Assembly: GCA_021846845.1 (NCBI GenBank)
Contig: JAJZWB010000004.1
Coordinates: 1 to 54,858, forward strand
Source of the DNA: Actinomycetes bacterium
GTDB taxonomy: Bacteria; Actinomycetota; Thermoleophilia; Solirubrobacterales; Solirubrobacteraceae
DNA length: 54,858 bases
Direction of reading: 5' to 3'
Shown here: positions 15,407-22,539 of the stretch, piece after piece
Position numbering within the stretch: the stretch's first letter is position 1
Layout: each line of letters starts with the position of its first letter
Made by a program: the position numbers and the translations under genes
Notes under the pieces: generated by a model
What the model was told of the DNA's origin: nothing
Seen by the model: the letters and a program-made list of their open reading frames with translations, nothing else
Database searches by the model: none

Positions 15407-15434
15407 GTTCAGGCGCAGTGAAAGGAAGCTTCAG

Positions 15435-16481
15435 ATGATGATCGTGATGAACCCGGAGGCGACCGAGGCGCAGATCGGCGCGGTCGTCGAGCGAGTCGAG
15501 AGCGCCGGCGCGCGAGCTCACGTGGTCCGCGGTGAGGAGCTCACCGTGATCGGCGCGATCGGCGACCGGGAGCACGTCGGCCGCCTCGAGCTCGAGGGCG
15601 CGCCGGGCGTCGATCACATGCTGCCGATCTCCAAGCCCTACAAGCTCGCCTCCAGCCAGATCACGCACGGCCGGCGGACCGTGCTCGACGTCGGGGGCGC
15701 GCGGATCGGCGGCGGCCAGTTCGCGATGATCGCCGGCCCCTGCACGGTCGAGTCGCGCGACCAGATGCTCGGGACCGCGCGGACCGTCGCCGACGCCGGC
15801 GCGACGATGCTGCGCGGCGGCGCGTACAAGCCGCGCACCTCGCCGTACGCGTTCCAGGGGCTGGGCCAGGAGGGGCTGCGGCTGCTCGCCGAGGCCAAGG
15901 AGCGGACCGGGCTGCCGATCGTCACCGAGGTGATGGACGCGCGGGACCTGGAGTCGATCCTCGAGGTCGCAGACGCGGTCCAGGTCGGTGCTCGCAACAT
16001 GCAGAACTACGCCCTGCTGTCGGAGATCGGACGCGCCGGGTGCCCCGTGGTGATCAAGCGCGGGCTTGCGAGCACGCTGGAGGAGCTGCTGATGGCCGCC
16101 GAGTACGTCCTCAAGGAGGGCAACGAGGCGGTGATCCTGTGCGAGCGCGGGATACGAACGTTCGAGACCGCCTACAGGTTCACGCTCGACCTGATGGCGG
16201 TCCCGGTGCTCCAGCAGCTGACCCACCTGCCGGTGATCGTCGACCCCAGCCACGCCGCCGGGCGACGCGAGCTGGTGCCGCCGATGTCGCTCGCCGCGGC
16301 CGCAGCCGGTGCCGACGGGATCATCGTCGAGGTGCACAGCGCTCCGGACGAGGCGATCTGCGACGCCGCCCAGCAGCTGGAGGCCGATCGGTTCCCCGCC
16401 TACATGGCGGGCGTGCGCGCCGCCGCGGAGCTCGCCGGCAAGCGCGTCTCGCCGCCTCCGTCGATCGCGAGGGCGGGATGA
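15435..16481 (+). CDS. aroF: 3-deoxy-7-phosphoheptulonate synthase, type I-beta
   Basis: First enzyme of the shikimate pathway, condensing PEP with erythrose 4-phosphate. This is the I-beta subfamily (Thermotoga/Bacillus type): an N-terminal ferredoxin-like regulatory domain (about 1-70, beginning MMIVMNPEATEAQIG) precedes the TIM barrel. Barrel motifs include 'IAGPCTVES', 'LRGGAYKPRTSPYAFQG', 'VQVGARNMQNY', 'VIKRG' and 'VDPSHAAGRR', the last carrying metal ligands. ATG 15435 is preceded by AGGA at 8-nt spacing, one of the few strong ribosome-binding sites in the window. The stop overlaps the next DAHP synthase by 4 bp. The N-terminal domain is normally the feedback-sensing part in this subfamily. 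Confidence 0.95.
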   Translation: MMIVMNPEATEAQIGAVVERVESAGARAHVVRGEELTVIGAIGDREHVGRLELEGAPGVDHMLPISKPYKLASSQITHGRRTVLDVGGARIGGGQFAMIAGPCTVESRDQMLGTARTVADAGATMLRGGAYKPRTSPYAFQGLGQEGLRLLAEAKERTGLPIVTEVMDARDLESILEVADAVQVGARNMQNYALLSEIGRAGCPVVIKRGLASTLEELLMAAEYVLKEGNEAVILCERGIRTFETAYRFTLDLMAVPVLQQLTHLPVIVDPSHAAGRRELVPPMSLAAAAAGADGIIVEVHSAPDEAICDAAQQLEADRFPAYMAGVRAAAELAGKRVSPPPSIARAG

Positions 16482-17557
16482 CGGCGACCGGCGCCGCGCG
16501 CAGCGAGGCGGTGCGCGATCAGCGGATCGAGCGGGTCGTGCCGCTGCTCGCCCCGGCGGACCTGGTCGAGGAGCTGCCGCTCGGGGAGGCGCACGTCGAG
16601 TCGCTGCTGCGCGGGCGCGGAGAGGTGCGGGCGGTGCTCGACAGGGCCGACGATCGGCTCCTGGTCGTGGTCGGTCCCTGCAGCGTGCACGACGTGGAGG
16701 CGACCCGCGACTACGCCGAGCGGCTGGCGGCGCTTGCGCCGCGGCTGGCGGGCGAGCTGTGCCTGGCGATGCGCGTCTACTTCGAGAAGCCGAGGACGAC
16801 GGTCGGCTGGAAGGGTCTGATCAACGACCCGCACCTCGACGGCTCCCGGGATGTCAACACCGGGCTGCGGATGGCCAGGCGGCTGCTGCTGGAGGTCCTG
16901 GGTCTCGGCCTCCCGGTCGGCTGCGAGTTCCTTGACCCGATCACCCCGCAGTACATCTCCGACGCGGTCTGCTGGGGCGCGATCGGCGCGCGCACGGTCG
17001 AGAGCCAGACGCACCGCCAGCTGGGGTCCGGGCTGTCGATGCCCGTCGGCTTCAAGAACCGCACCGACGGCAACGTGCAGGTCGCCGTCGACGCGGTGCG
17101 CGCGGCCGCCGTGCAGCACGCGTTCGCGGGGATCGACATGGGCGGCACGCCCGCCGTGCTCTACACGCGCGGGAACCGCGACTGCCACGTGATCCTGCGC
17201 GGCGGCCGCGGCCGCCCCAACCACGACGCCGAGTCGGTCGCCGAGACGCTGGCGCTGCTGCGCGACGCAGGCCTGCCGGAGCGGGTCATGATCGACCTCA
17301 GCCACGACAACAGCGGCAAGGACCCGTCGCGGCAGCCGGCGGTCGCGGATGCCGTGGGCGCCCAGATCGCCGCCGGTGAACGGGCGATCGTCGGCGTGAT
17401 GCTGGAGTCGTTCCTGGTCTCCGGGCGCCAGGACCTGGGAGGCGAGCTCGTCTACGGCCAGTCGATCACCGACGGATGCCTCGGCTGGGATGACACGGTG
17501 CAGGTGCTGGAAGCTCTCGCGGCCGCCGTCGCCTCGCGACGGGCGGCGGACGGCTGA
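16478..17557 (+). CDS. aroG: 3-deoxy-7-phosphoheptulonate synthase, type I-alpha (AroG/F/H-like)
   Basis: A second DAHP synthase, from the E. coli AroFGH-like I-alpha subfamily and not closely related to the I-beta enzyme it overlaps (ATGA). Near-identical stretches to E. coli AroG include 'DDRLLVVVGPCSVHD', 'MRVYFEKPRTTVGWKGLI', 'NDPHLDGS', 'GAIGARTVESQTHR', 'GLSMPVGFKNRTDG', 'CHVILRGG' and 'SITDGCLGWDDT', so substrate and metal sites are intact. Length 359 is normal. I-alpha enzymes are usually inhibited by a single aromatic amino acid, so the pair may respond to different end products. The tyrA gene follows after 14 bp. Confidence 0.95.
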   Translation: MTATGAARSEAVRDQRIERVVPLLAPADLVEELPLGEAHVESLLRGRGEVRAVLDRADDRLLVVVGPCSVHDVEATRDYAERLAALAPRLAGELCLAMRVYFEKPRTTVGWKGLINDPHLDGSRDVNTGLRMARRLLLEVLGLGLPVGCEFLDPITPQYISDAVCWGAIGARTVESQTHRQLGSGLSMPVGFKNRTDGNVQVAVDAVRAAAVQHAFAGIDMGGTPAVLYTRGNRDCHVILRGGRGRPNHDAESVAETLALLRDAGLPERVMIDLSHDNSGKDPSRQPAVADAVGAQIAAGERAIVGVMLESFLVSGRQDLGGELVYGQSITDGCLGWDDTVQVLEALAAAVASRRAADG

Positions 17558-17571
17558 CGGGCCGGAACTCG

Positions 17572-18642
17572 ATGCGCGTCGCGGTCGTCGGCGTGGGGCT
17601 GATCGGCGGCTCGGTCGCGCTTGCGGCGCGCCGGCGCGGCGGCGCGACGGTGGTCGGCTACGACGCGTCGCCGGGGGCCGTCGAGCTGGCGCTCGAGCTC
17701 GGCGCGCTGGACGCCGGCGCCGCCACGCTCGCCGAGGCGGTCGCGGGCGCCGAGGCGGTGTTCGTCGCGGCGCCGGTCGGCCTGCTGCCGCAGCTCGTCG
17801 GCGAGGTCCTCGCCGCCGCGCCGCCGGAGTGCGTGGTGACCGACGTCGGCTCGACCAAGCGGGCCGTCGTGGCCGCGCACGACGACCCGCGGTTCGTCGG
17901 CGGCCATCCGCTGGCGGGCGCGGAGAGCGCTGGGGTTCGGCACGCGCGCGCCGACCTGTTCGAGGGGGCGACCTGGTACCTGACGCCCAGCTCATCGACC
18001 TCCGGCGTGCTCTACGACAGGCTGTTCAGACTGCTCGCCGGGCTGGGCGCGAGGCCGGCCGCGATCGACGCCGAGACCCACGACCGGATCCTGGCCGCGG
18101 TCTCGCATCTGCCGCACGTGCTCGCCAACGTGCTCGTGTCGCAGGCCGCGACGACGCTCGCCAGCGGGGACGCTCGGCTGCCTGCGACCGGCCCCAGCTT
18201 CCGCGACGCCACCCGCGTCGCCGGCGCGCCGAGCTCGATCTGGACCGACATCTACCTGTCCAACGCCGATGCCCTGATCACGGCGATCGACGGCACCCTC
18301 GCGCGGCTGGCGGCCGTGCGCGAGACGCTCGCCCGCGGCGACCGCGCGGCGATCTCGGACTGGAACGACGCGGCCGCCGCCGACCGCCGCGCGCTGCTCG
18401 AGGCCCAGCTGGCTGGCGGCGAGCTGCACGAGCTTCGAGCCTCCGTGCCCAACCGGCCGGGCGTGGTGGCGCAGATCGCGCTGGAGCTCGGCCGCTCGGG
18501 GGTCGACATCGCCGACATGGCGCTGCACCCGGCGCCCGACATGACCGCGGGCGTCGTGGCGCTGTGGATCGCGGGCGACGGACCGGCCGCCAGGGCGCGG
18601 CAGCTGGTCGCGGCCCTCGGCTTCCCGGTGACGCTCGCATGA
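17572..18642 (+). CDS. tyrA: Prephenate dehydrogenase with C-terminal ACT domain
   Basis: Oxidative decarboxylation of prephenate (or arogenate) in tyrosine synthesis. Rossmann motif GVGLIGG (7-13) at the N-terminus, 'DVGSTKRAV' and 'GGHPLAGAESAG' around the active site, and 'SHLPHVLA' carrying the catalytic His. An ACT domain ('HELRASVPNRPGVVAQIALE', then 'SGVDIADM') begins at about residue 285 and probably binds Tyr for feedback control. 356 residues, as expected for the TyrA-ACT form. It lies between the DAHP synthases and aroA and overlaps aroA by 4 bp. NAD versus NADP preference and the choice between prephenate and arogenate cannot be settled here. Confidence 0.94.
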   Translation: MRVAVVGVGLIGGSVALAARRRGGATVVGYDASPGAVELALELGALDAGAATLAEAVAGAEAVFVAAPVGLLPQLVGEVLAAAPPECVVTDVGSTKRAVVAAHDDPRFVGGHPLAGAESAGVRHARADLFEGATWYLTPSSSTSGVLYDRLFRLLAGLGARPAAIDAETHDRILAAVSHLPHVLANVLVSQAATTLASGDARLPATGPSFRDATRVAGAPSSIWTDIYLSNADALITAIDGTLARLAAVRETLARGDRAAISDWNDAAAADRRALLEAQLAGGELHELRASVPNRPGVVAQIALELGRSGVDIADMALHPAPDMTAGVVALWIAGDGPAARARQLVAALGFPVTLA

Positions 18643-19904
18643 GCGCCACCATCCGCGTCTCGCCCGGACGCCCGCCCGCGCGCTGGACGGTCAGGGTGCC
18701 CGGCTCCAAGAGCCTCACCAACCGCGCGCTGCTGCTCGCTGGTGTCGCGGGCCCCGGCCGCTCGCGGCTGGCGGACCCTCTGATCGCCGAGGACACCGAG
18801 GTGATGGCTGGCGCGATCGCCGCGCTGGGCGCGGGCGTCGTCGCGCAGCCGGATGCCTGGGAGGTGGACGGGATCGGCGGCGCTCCGAGCGGCGGGGGCG
18901 AGCTGTGGTGCGGGATGGCGGGGACGGCGGGCCGCTTCCTGGTGCCGATGCTCGCCGCCGGGCGCGGCCGGTTCGTCGTCGATGCCCACCCGCAGCTGCG
19001 CCGCCGGCCGCTGGGGCCGGTGCTCGACGCGCTCCGCTCGCAGGGGGCGGCGATCGAGGGGGATGCGTTCCCGCTCACGATCTCGGCCTCGGGGCTGAGC
19101 GGCGGGGAGGTCCCGGTCGACGCGTCGATCTCCAGCCAGTTCCTGTCGGGCCTGCTGATGGCGGCGCCGTTCGCCCGGTCCCCGACGCGGCTCGTGTTCG
19201 ACCGGCTGGTGAGCCGCCCGTACCTGGATCTGACGCTTCGGATGATGCGCTCCTTCGGCGTGGAGGTCGATCGCGTCCCGGGCGCGCTGAGCGTGGCGCC
19301 CGGCCGCTACCGCCCCGCGCGGGTCGCGATCGAGCCGGACGTCTCGACCGCGTCCTACTTCCTGGCATCCGCGGCTCTGACGGGGACGGCGGTCTCGCTG
19401 CCGGGGCTGGACCTCGACGCCACCGCGCAGGGGGACATCGAGCTCGTCACCCATCTGGAGGCGATGGGGGCGAGGGTCGTCTCCCGGGCGCCCCTGGAGC
19501 TCGCCGGCCCGCCTCGGCTGCGCGGCGTGCATGTGGACATGGGCAACAGCTCCGACGTGTTCATGACGCTCGCGTGCGTTGCGCCGTTCGCCGACGGGCC
19601 GACGACGATCGAGGGGATCGCGCACGCACGGGTCAAGGAGTCAGATCGGGTGGCCGCGACCGCCGACAACCTGCGCCGGCTCGGGATCCAGGTCGACGAG
19701 GGCCCCGACCACCTGCGGATCCGGCCCGGCACGCCGCGGCCGGCGCGCCTGGCGACCCACGACGACCACCGGATCGCGATGGCGTTCGCGCTCGTCGGGG
19801 CGCGGGTCCCGGTCGAGCTGGAGGACCCCGAGGTGGTCGCCAAGACCTGTCCCGGCTTCTGGGATCTGTGGCCGGCGACCGGCGCGCGGCTGGAGCGCTC
19901 GTGA
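18639..19904 (+). CDS. aroA: 3-phosphoshikimate 1-carboxyvinyltransferase (EPSP synthase)
   Basis: Transfers the enolpyruvyl group of PEP to shikimate 3-phosphate. 421 residues with both inverse alpha/beta domains: 'VPGSKSLTNRALLLA' (shikimate-3-P and PEP binding), 'AGTAGRFL', 'SISSQFLSGLLMAAPF', 'PDVSTASYFL', 'RVKESDR' and 'THDDHRIAMAFAL', ending with the PEP-site 'VAKTCPGFW'. In the AGTAGRFL loop the position of E. coli Pro101 is Phe; I believe this is common in actinobacterial EPSPS and do not treat it as special. ATG 18639 overlaps the tyrA stop and the aroA stop overlaps cmk (GTGA), so the four genes are translationally coupled. Confidence 0.96.
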   Translation: MSATIRVSPGRPPARWTVRVPGSKSLTNRALLLAGVAGPGRSRLADPLIAEDTEVMAGAIAALGAGVVAQPDAWEVDGIGGAPSGGGELWCGMAGTAGRFLVPMLAAGRGRFVVDAHPQLRRRPLGPVLDALRSQGAAIEGDAFPLTISASGLSGGEVPVDASISSQFLSGLLMAAPFARSPTRLVFDRLVSRPYLDLTLRMMRSFGVEVDRVPGALSVAPGRYRPARVAIEPDVSTASYFLASAALTGTAVSLPGLDLDATAQGDIELVTHLEAMGARVVSRAPLELAGPPRLRGVHVDMGNSSDVFMTLACVAPFADGPTTIEGIAHARVKESDRVAATADNLRRLGIQVDEGPDHLRIRPGTPRPARLATHDDHRIAMAFALVGARVPVELEDPEVVAKTCPGFWDLWPATGARLERS

Positions 19905-20599
19905 TCGTCGCGATCGACGGGCCCGCGGGCGCCGGCAAGTCCTCGGTGGCGCGCGCCGTCGCCCGGCGGCTCGGGTTCACTTACCTGGATTCAGGCGCGA
20001 TGTACCGGGCGGTCGCCCTCGCGGCGCTGGAGCGCGGCGCGACCCCGGCGCAGGTCGCGCCCGCGATCCGGATCGAGCTCGGCGACCGGGTGCTGCTGGA
20101 CGGGCGCGACGTGACGGTCGCGATCCGCGCGCCGGAGGTCACCGAGGCGGCCTCCGTGGCGGCCGCCGACCAGGCCGTGCGCGCCGCGATGGTCGCCCAG
20201 CAGCGCCGGCTGATCTCGGTCGGCGACTGGGTCGCGGAGGGGCGGGACATCGGAACCGTGGTCGCGCCGGGGGCCGAGGTGAAGGTGTTCCTCACGGCGA
20301 GCCCGCGGGCGCGCGCCGCCCGTCGCGCGCGCGAGCTGGGCGCGGATCCAGAGGCGGTGCTGGCCGAGCAGTCGATCCGCGATCGCCGCGACGCCTCGCG
20401 GGAGCACTCGCCGCTGCGTCGCGCGGCGGACGCGGTGGAGATCGACACCACCGATCTCACGCTGGAGCTGGTCGTGGAGCGGGTCGCGTCGCTCGTGCCC
20501 GCGGGCGGCGGCCCGCAGCTGGAGGCGGGGGCGGGAGGCGGCGCGCGGGTGGGCCGAGCCGCCGACGGCGGGGCGGCCGCTAGCCTCGATCCACGATGA
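19901..20599 (+). CDS. cmk: Cytidylate kinase
   Basis: Phosphorylates (d)CMP. P-loop GPAGAGKSS (7-15), '[13 protein letters not shown]' (CMP-binding), 'EGRDIGTVV', and '[18 protein letters not shown]', which forms the lid. GTG 19901 overlaps the aroA stop. 232 residues; the last 30 or so after 'VASLVP' are a Gly/Ala-rich low-complexity tail not expected for the family, and they contain the TAGCCT that may drive der. The aroA-cmk-der order is shared by many actinobacteria. The gene ends in a 4-bp overlap with der. Confidence 0.94.
   Translation: MIVAIDGPAGAGKSSVARAVARRLGFTYLDSGAMYRAVALAALERGATPAQVAPAIRIELGDRVLLDGRDVTVAIRAPEVTEAASVAAADQAVRAAMVAQQRRLISVGDWVAEGRDIGTVVAPGAEVKVFLTASPRARAARRARELGADPEAVLAEQSIRDRRDASREHSPLRRAADAVEIDTTDLTLELVVERVASLVPAGGGPQLEAGAGGGARVGRAADGGAAASLDPR
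20581..20586 (+). promoter_or_regulatory. Candidate -10 (TAGCCT) for der
   Basis: TAGCCT lies inside the 3' end of cmk, 9 nt before the der ATG. It could give der its own short-leader transcript in addition to the operon message. Confidence 0.35.
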
Positions 20600-21942
20600 A
20601 GGTCGCGATCGTCGGATACCCGAACGTGGGCAAGTCCTCGCTGGTCAACCGCCTGACCGAGACCCGCGAGGCCGTCGTGCACGAGCGCGCCGGGGTGACG
20701 CGTGACCGCAAGGAGGTGCGCACCGAGTGGAACGGACGTGCCCTGACGCTGATCGACACGGGCGGGGTCGATCTGGATGACCGTGACTCGCTCGCGCGCC
20801 AGATACAGGACCAGGCGCGAGCCGCGCTCGCCGACGCGAGCGTCGTCGTGCTGGTCGTGGACGCGCGCGCCGGCATGCGCCCGGGGGACCAGGAGCTGGC
20901 GCAGATGCTGCGCGGATCCCCGCTGCCGGTGCTCGTCGCCGCCAACAAGATCGACACGGTGCGCGACCTGTCACTGGCGGCCGAGTTCCATGCGCTGGGG
21001 CTCGGCGAGCCGATCGCCGTATCGGCCGCGCAGGGCCTGGGCACCGGAGACCTGCTCGACCGCATCTCCGCCCTCGCGAGCGACGCGGCGCAATCGCCGG
21101 ACGAGGATCGCGACGCCGTCCGCCTGGCGCTGATCGGCCGTCCGAACGTCGGCAAGTCGTCGCTGCTCAACCGCTTCGCCGGAACCGAGCGTGTGATCGT
21201 GTCCCCGGTCGCCGGCACGACGCGGGACGCGATCGACCTGCCCCTCTCATACGGCGGGCGCGACCTGATCCTGGTCGACACCGCCGGGCTCCGGCGAGCG
21301 GCGAAGGTCGGCGAGTCGCTTGAGTACTACACGGCGCTGCGCTCGCGACGGGCCGCCGAGCGGGCGGACGTCGCGCTGGTCGTTTGCGACGCGGGCGAGG
21401 GGATCACCGGCCAGGACCTGCGGATCGCCGAGCTGGCCATGCGCAGCGGCTGCGCCACCGCGCTGGTGCTCAACAAGTGGGACCTGGCGCACAGCGTCGA
21501 CCTGGACCACGAGCGCGCGCGGGTGCACCAGAAGCTCCGCCTGCGGCCGCGGGTGCTGACGGCCAGCGCCAGGACCGGGCGCCACGTCGAGCGGCTGCTG
21601 GTCGAGGCGATCGCGCTCGCCGACCGCAGCCGCACCAGGATCCCGACCCCACAGCTGAACCGCTTCCTCTCGGAGGTGGTCGCGGCCCGCCAGCCGCCGG
21701 TCGGCTCGAACCGGCGAGGGGCCGGTTCCGGCCACCGGCTGCGGCTGCTGTTCATGACCCAGACCGCCGAGCGCCCGCCACGTTTCTCGGTCCAGGTCAA
21801 CTCCCGTGCTCGCATCACGCGCGACTACGCCTACTTCCTGGAGAATCGGCTGCGCGAGCGCTACCGGCTCGAGGGCGTGCCGGCGATCATCGACTTCGTC
21901 GCGCGCAGCGAGCGCCGCCCCGAGCCGTCGCGGCGACACTGA
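20596..21942 (+). CDS. der: Ribosome-biogenesis GTPase Der (EngA)
   Basis: Essential tandem-GTPase needed for 50S ribosome assembly. The first G domain has GYPNVGKSS (7-15), DTGG and NKID; the second has GRPNVGKSS (about 180-188), DTAGL and NKWD. A KH-like domain follows ('[28 protein letters not shown]'), which binds rRNA. 448 residues, standard. The last 15 codons (from [10 protein letters not shown]) lie in the first copy of a 73-bp duplication whose second copy restates the same [10 protein letters not shown] frame and its own TGA after the gene, so the C-terminus may once have been different. Confidence 0.96.
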   Translation: MKVAIVGYPNVGKSSLVNRLTETREAVVHERAGVTRDRKEVRTEWNGRALTLIDTGGVDLDDRDSLARQIQDQARAALADASVVVLVVDARAGMRPGDQELAQMLRGSPLPVLVAANKIDTVRDLSLAAEFHALGLGEPIAVSAAQGLGTGDLLDRISALASDAAQSPDEDRDAVRLALIGRPNVGKSSLLNRFAGTERVIVSPVAGTTRDAIDLPLSYGGRDLILVDTAGLRRAAKVGESLEYYTALRSRRAAERADVALVVCDAGEGITGQDLRIAELAMRSGCATALVLNKWDLAHSVDLDHERARVHQKLRLRPRVLTASARTGRHVERLLVEAIALADRSRTRIPTPQLNRFLSEVVAARQPPVGSNRRGAGSGHRLRLLFMTQTAERPPRFSVQVNSRARITRDYAYFLENRLRERYRLEGVPAIIDFVARSERRPEPSRRH

Positions 21943-22039
21943 TCGAGCCCCGCCGCGGTACCGGGGCGGTGTCGCGCGCAGCGAGCGCCGCCCCGAGCCC
22001 TTGAGGCTCTACTGATCGAGCCCCGCCGCCGTGCCGGGG
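21898..22039. repeat. Tandem duplication, 73-bp period, at the der 3' end
   Basis: Copy 1 (21898-21966) and copy 2 (21971-22039) share a 29-bp block starting GTCGCGCGCAGCG, then a diverged 11-bp stretch, then ACTGATCGAGCCCCGCCG and a CCGGGG end. Each copy contains an in-frame Der-like tail with a TGA, and each ends with a hairpin. Confidence 0.85.
21947..21967. terminator. Hairpin at end of der (repeat copy 1)
   Basis: GCCCCG (21947-21952) pairs with CGGGGC (21962-21967) around a 9-nt loop, 5 bp beyond the der stop. The same stem recurs in copy 2 at 22021-22039 inside the convergent gene. No T tract. Confidence 0.4.
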
Positions 22040-22515
22040 GAGCGGAGCTCGTGCAGCGCCCGGTCAACGGTCCGCACGATGCCGCGCGGGTCGGCGACGC
22101 CGCGGAACGAGAAGTCGAAATCGGCCTCGCCGGCGGTGTCGAAGTCAACCGTGCCGATCCCGAGCGCGCGCTGCACCAGCGACTGGCGCGCGTTGACGTT
22201 CTGGATCCGCTCCAGCCTCGTCTGGTGCAGCTCACGGGCCAGCAGCCCGCGCTCGATGGTCAGCCTCCGGCTGGTGATCGAGTAGGTGGTGCGCACGCGC
22301 ACCAGGTGGATCACGGCCAGCGAGACGGCGAACACGGCCACGACCGCCGCCGCCACCCAGAGCGTGCGCACGCGTCCGTCAACGATCGCGGACACGACGC
22401 CCGCGACGACCCCCGCGAGCAGGCTGAGCGCCAGTCCCCTGGCGCCGGCGCCGATCATCGACCTCCAGGAGGCGTGGCCGTGGAAGAAGATCTCCTCGCC
22501 GGGCTCGGGCTCCAC
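22009..22515 (-). CDS. PH-domain (bPH_2/YdbT-like) membrane protein
   Basis: 168 residues from GTG 22515. After 'VEPEPGEEIFFHGHASWRSM', typical of bacterial PH-like YdbS/YdbT proteins, come two transmembrane helices (about 24-45 and 55-75). The bPH_2 domain follows: 'TYSITSRRLTIERGLLARELHQTRLERIQNV' (split over 83-115), then 'RALGIGTVDFDTAG' and 'FSFRGVADPRGIVRTVDRAL'. Function of the family is not established; membrane stress or envelope roles are suggested elsewhere. Its 3' end falls in the second copy of the 73-bp duplication shared with der. Its promoter overlaps the priA promoter. Confidence 0.85.
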   Translation of the reverse strand: MEPEPGEEIFFHGHASWRSMIGAGARGLALSLLAGVVAGVVSAIVDGRVRTLWVAAAVVAVFAVSLAVIHLVRVRTTYSITSRRLTIERGLLARELHQTRLERIQNVNARQSLVQRALGIGTVDFDTAGEADFDFSFRGVADPRGIVRTVDRALHELRSPGTAAGLDQ

Positions 22516-22522
22516 AGCAGGG

Positions 22523-22528
22523 AGGTTA
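22523..22528 (-). promoter_or_regulatory. -10 box TAACCT of the PH-domain gene
   Basis: Minus-strand TAACCT ends 7 nt before the GTG start at 22515, and its outer two bases (22527-22528) are shared with the priA -10 on the other strand. Confidence 0.5.
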
Positions 22529-22532
22529 GGCT
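22527..22532 (+). promoter_or_regulatory. -10 box TAGGCT of priA
   Basis: TAGGCT ends 7 nt before ATG 22540. Because the opposing gene's -10 overlaps it by 2 bp, RNA polymerase probably cannot occupy both at once. Confidence 0.5.
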
Positions 22533-22539
22533 GCGGGCG

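Noticed and set aside
18900-18950. Glyphosate-resistance-type EPSPS (Pro101 to Phe)
   Set aside because: The Gly of the critical loop is retained and Phe at that position appears normal in actinobacterial AroA, so nothing about resistance can be claimed.
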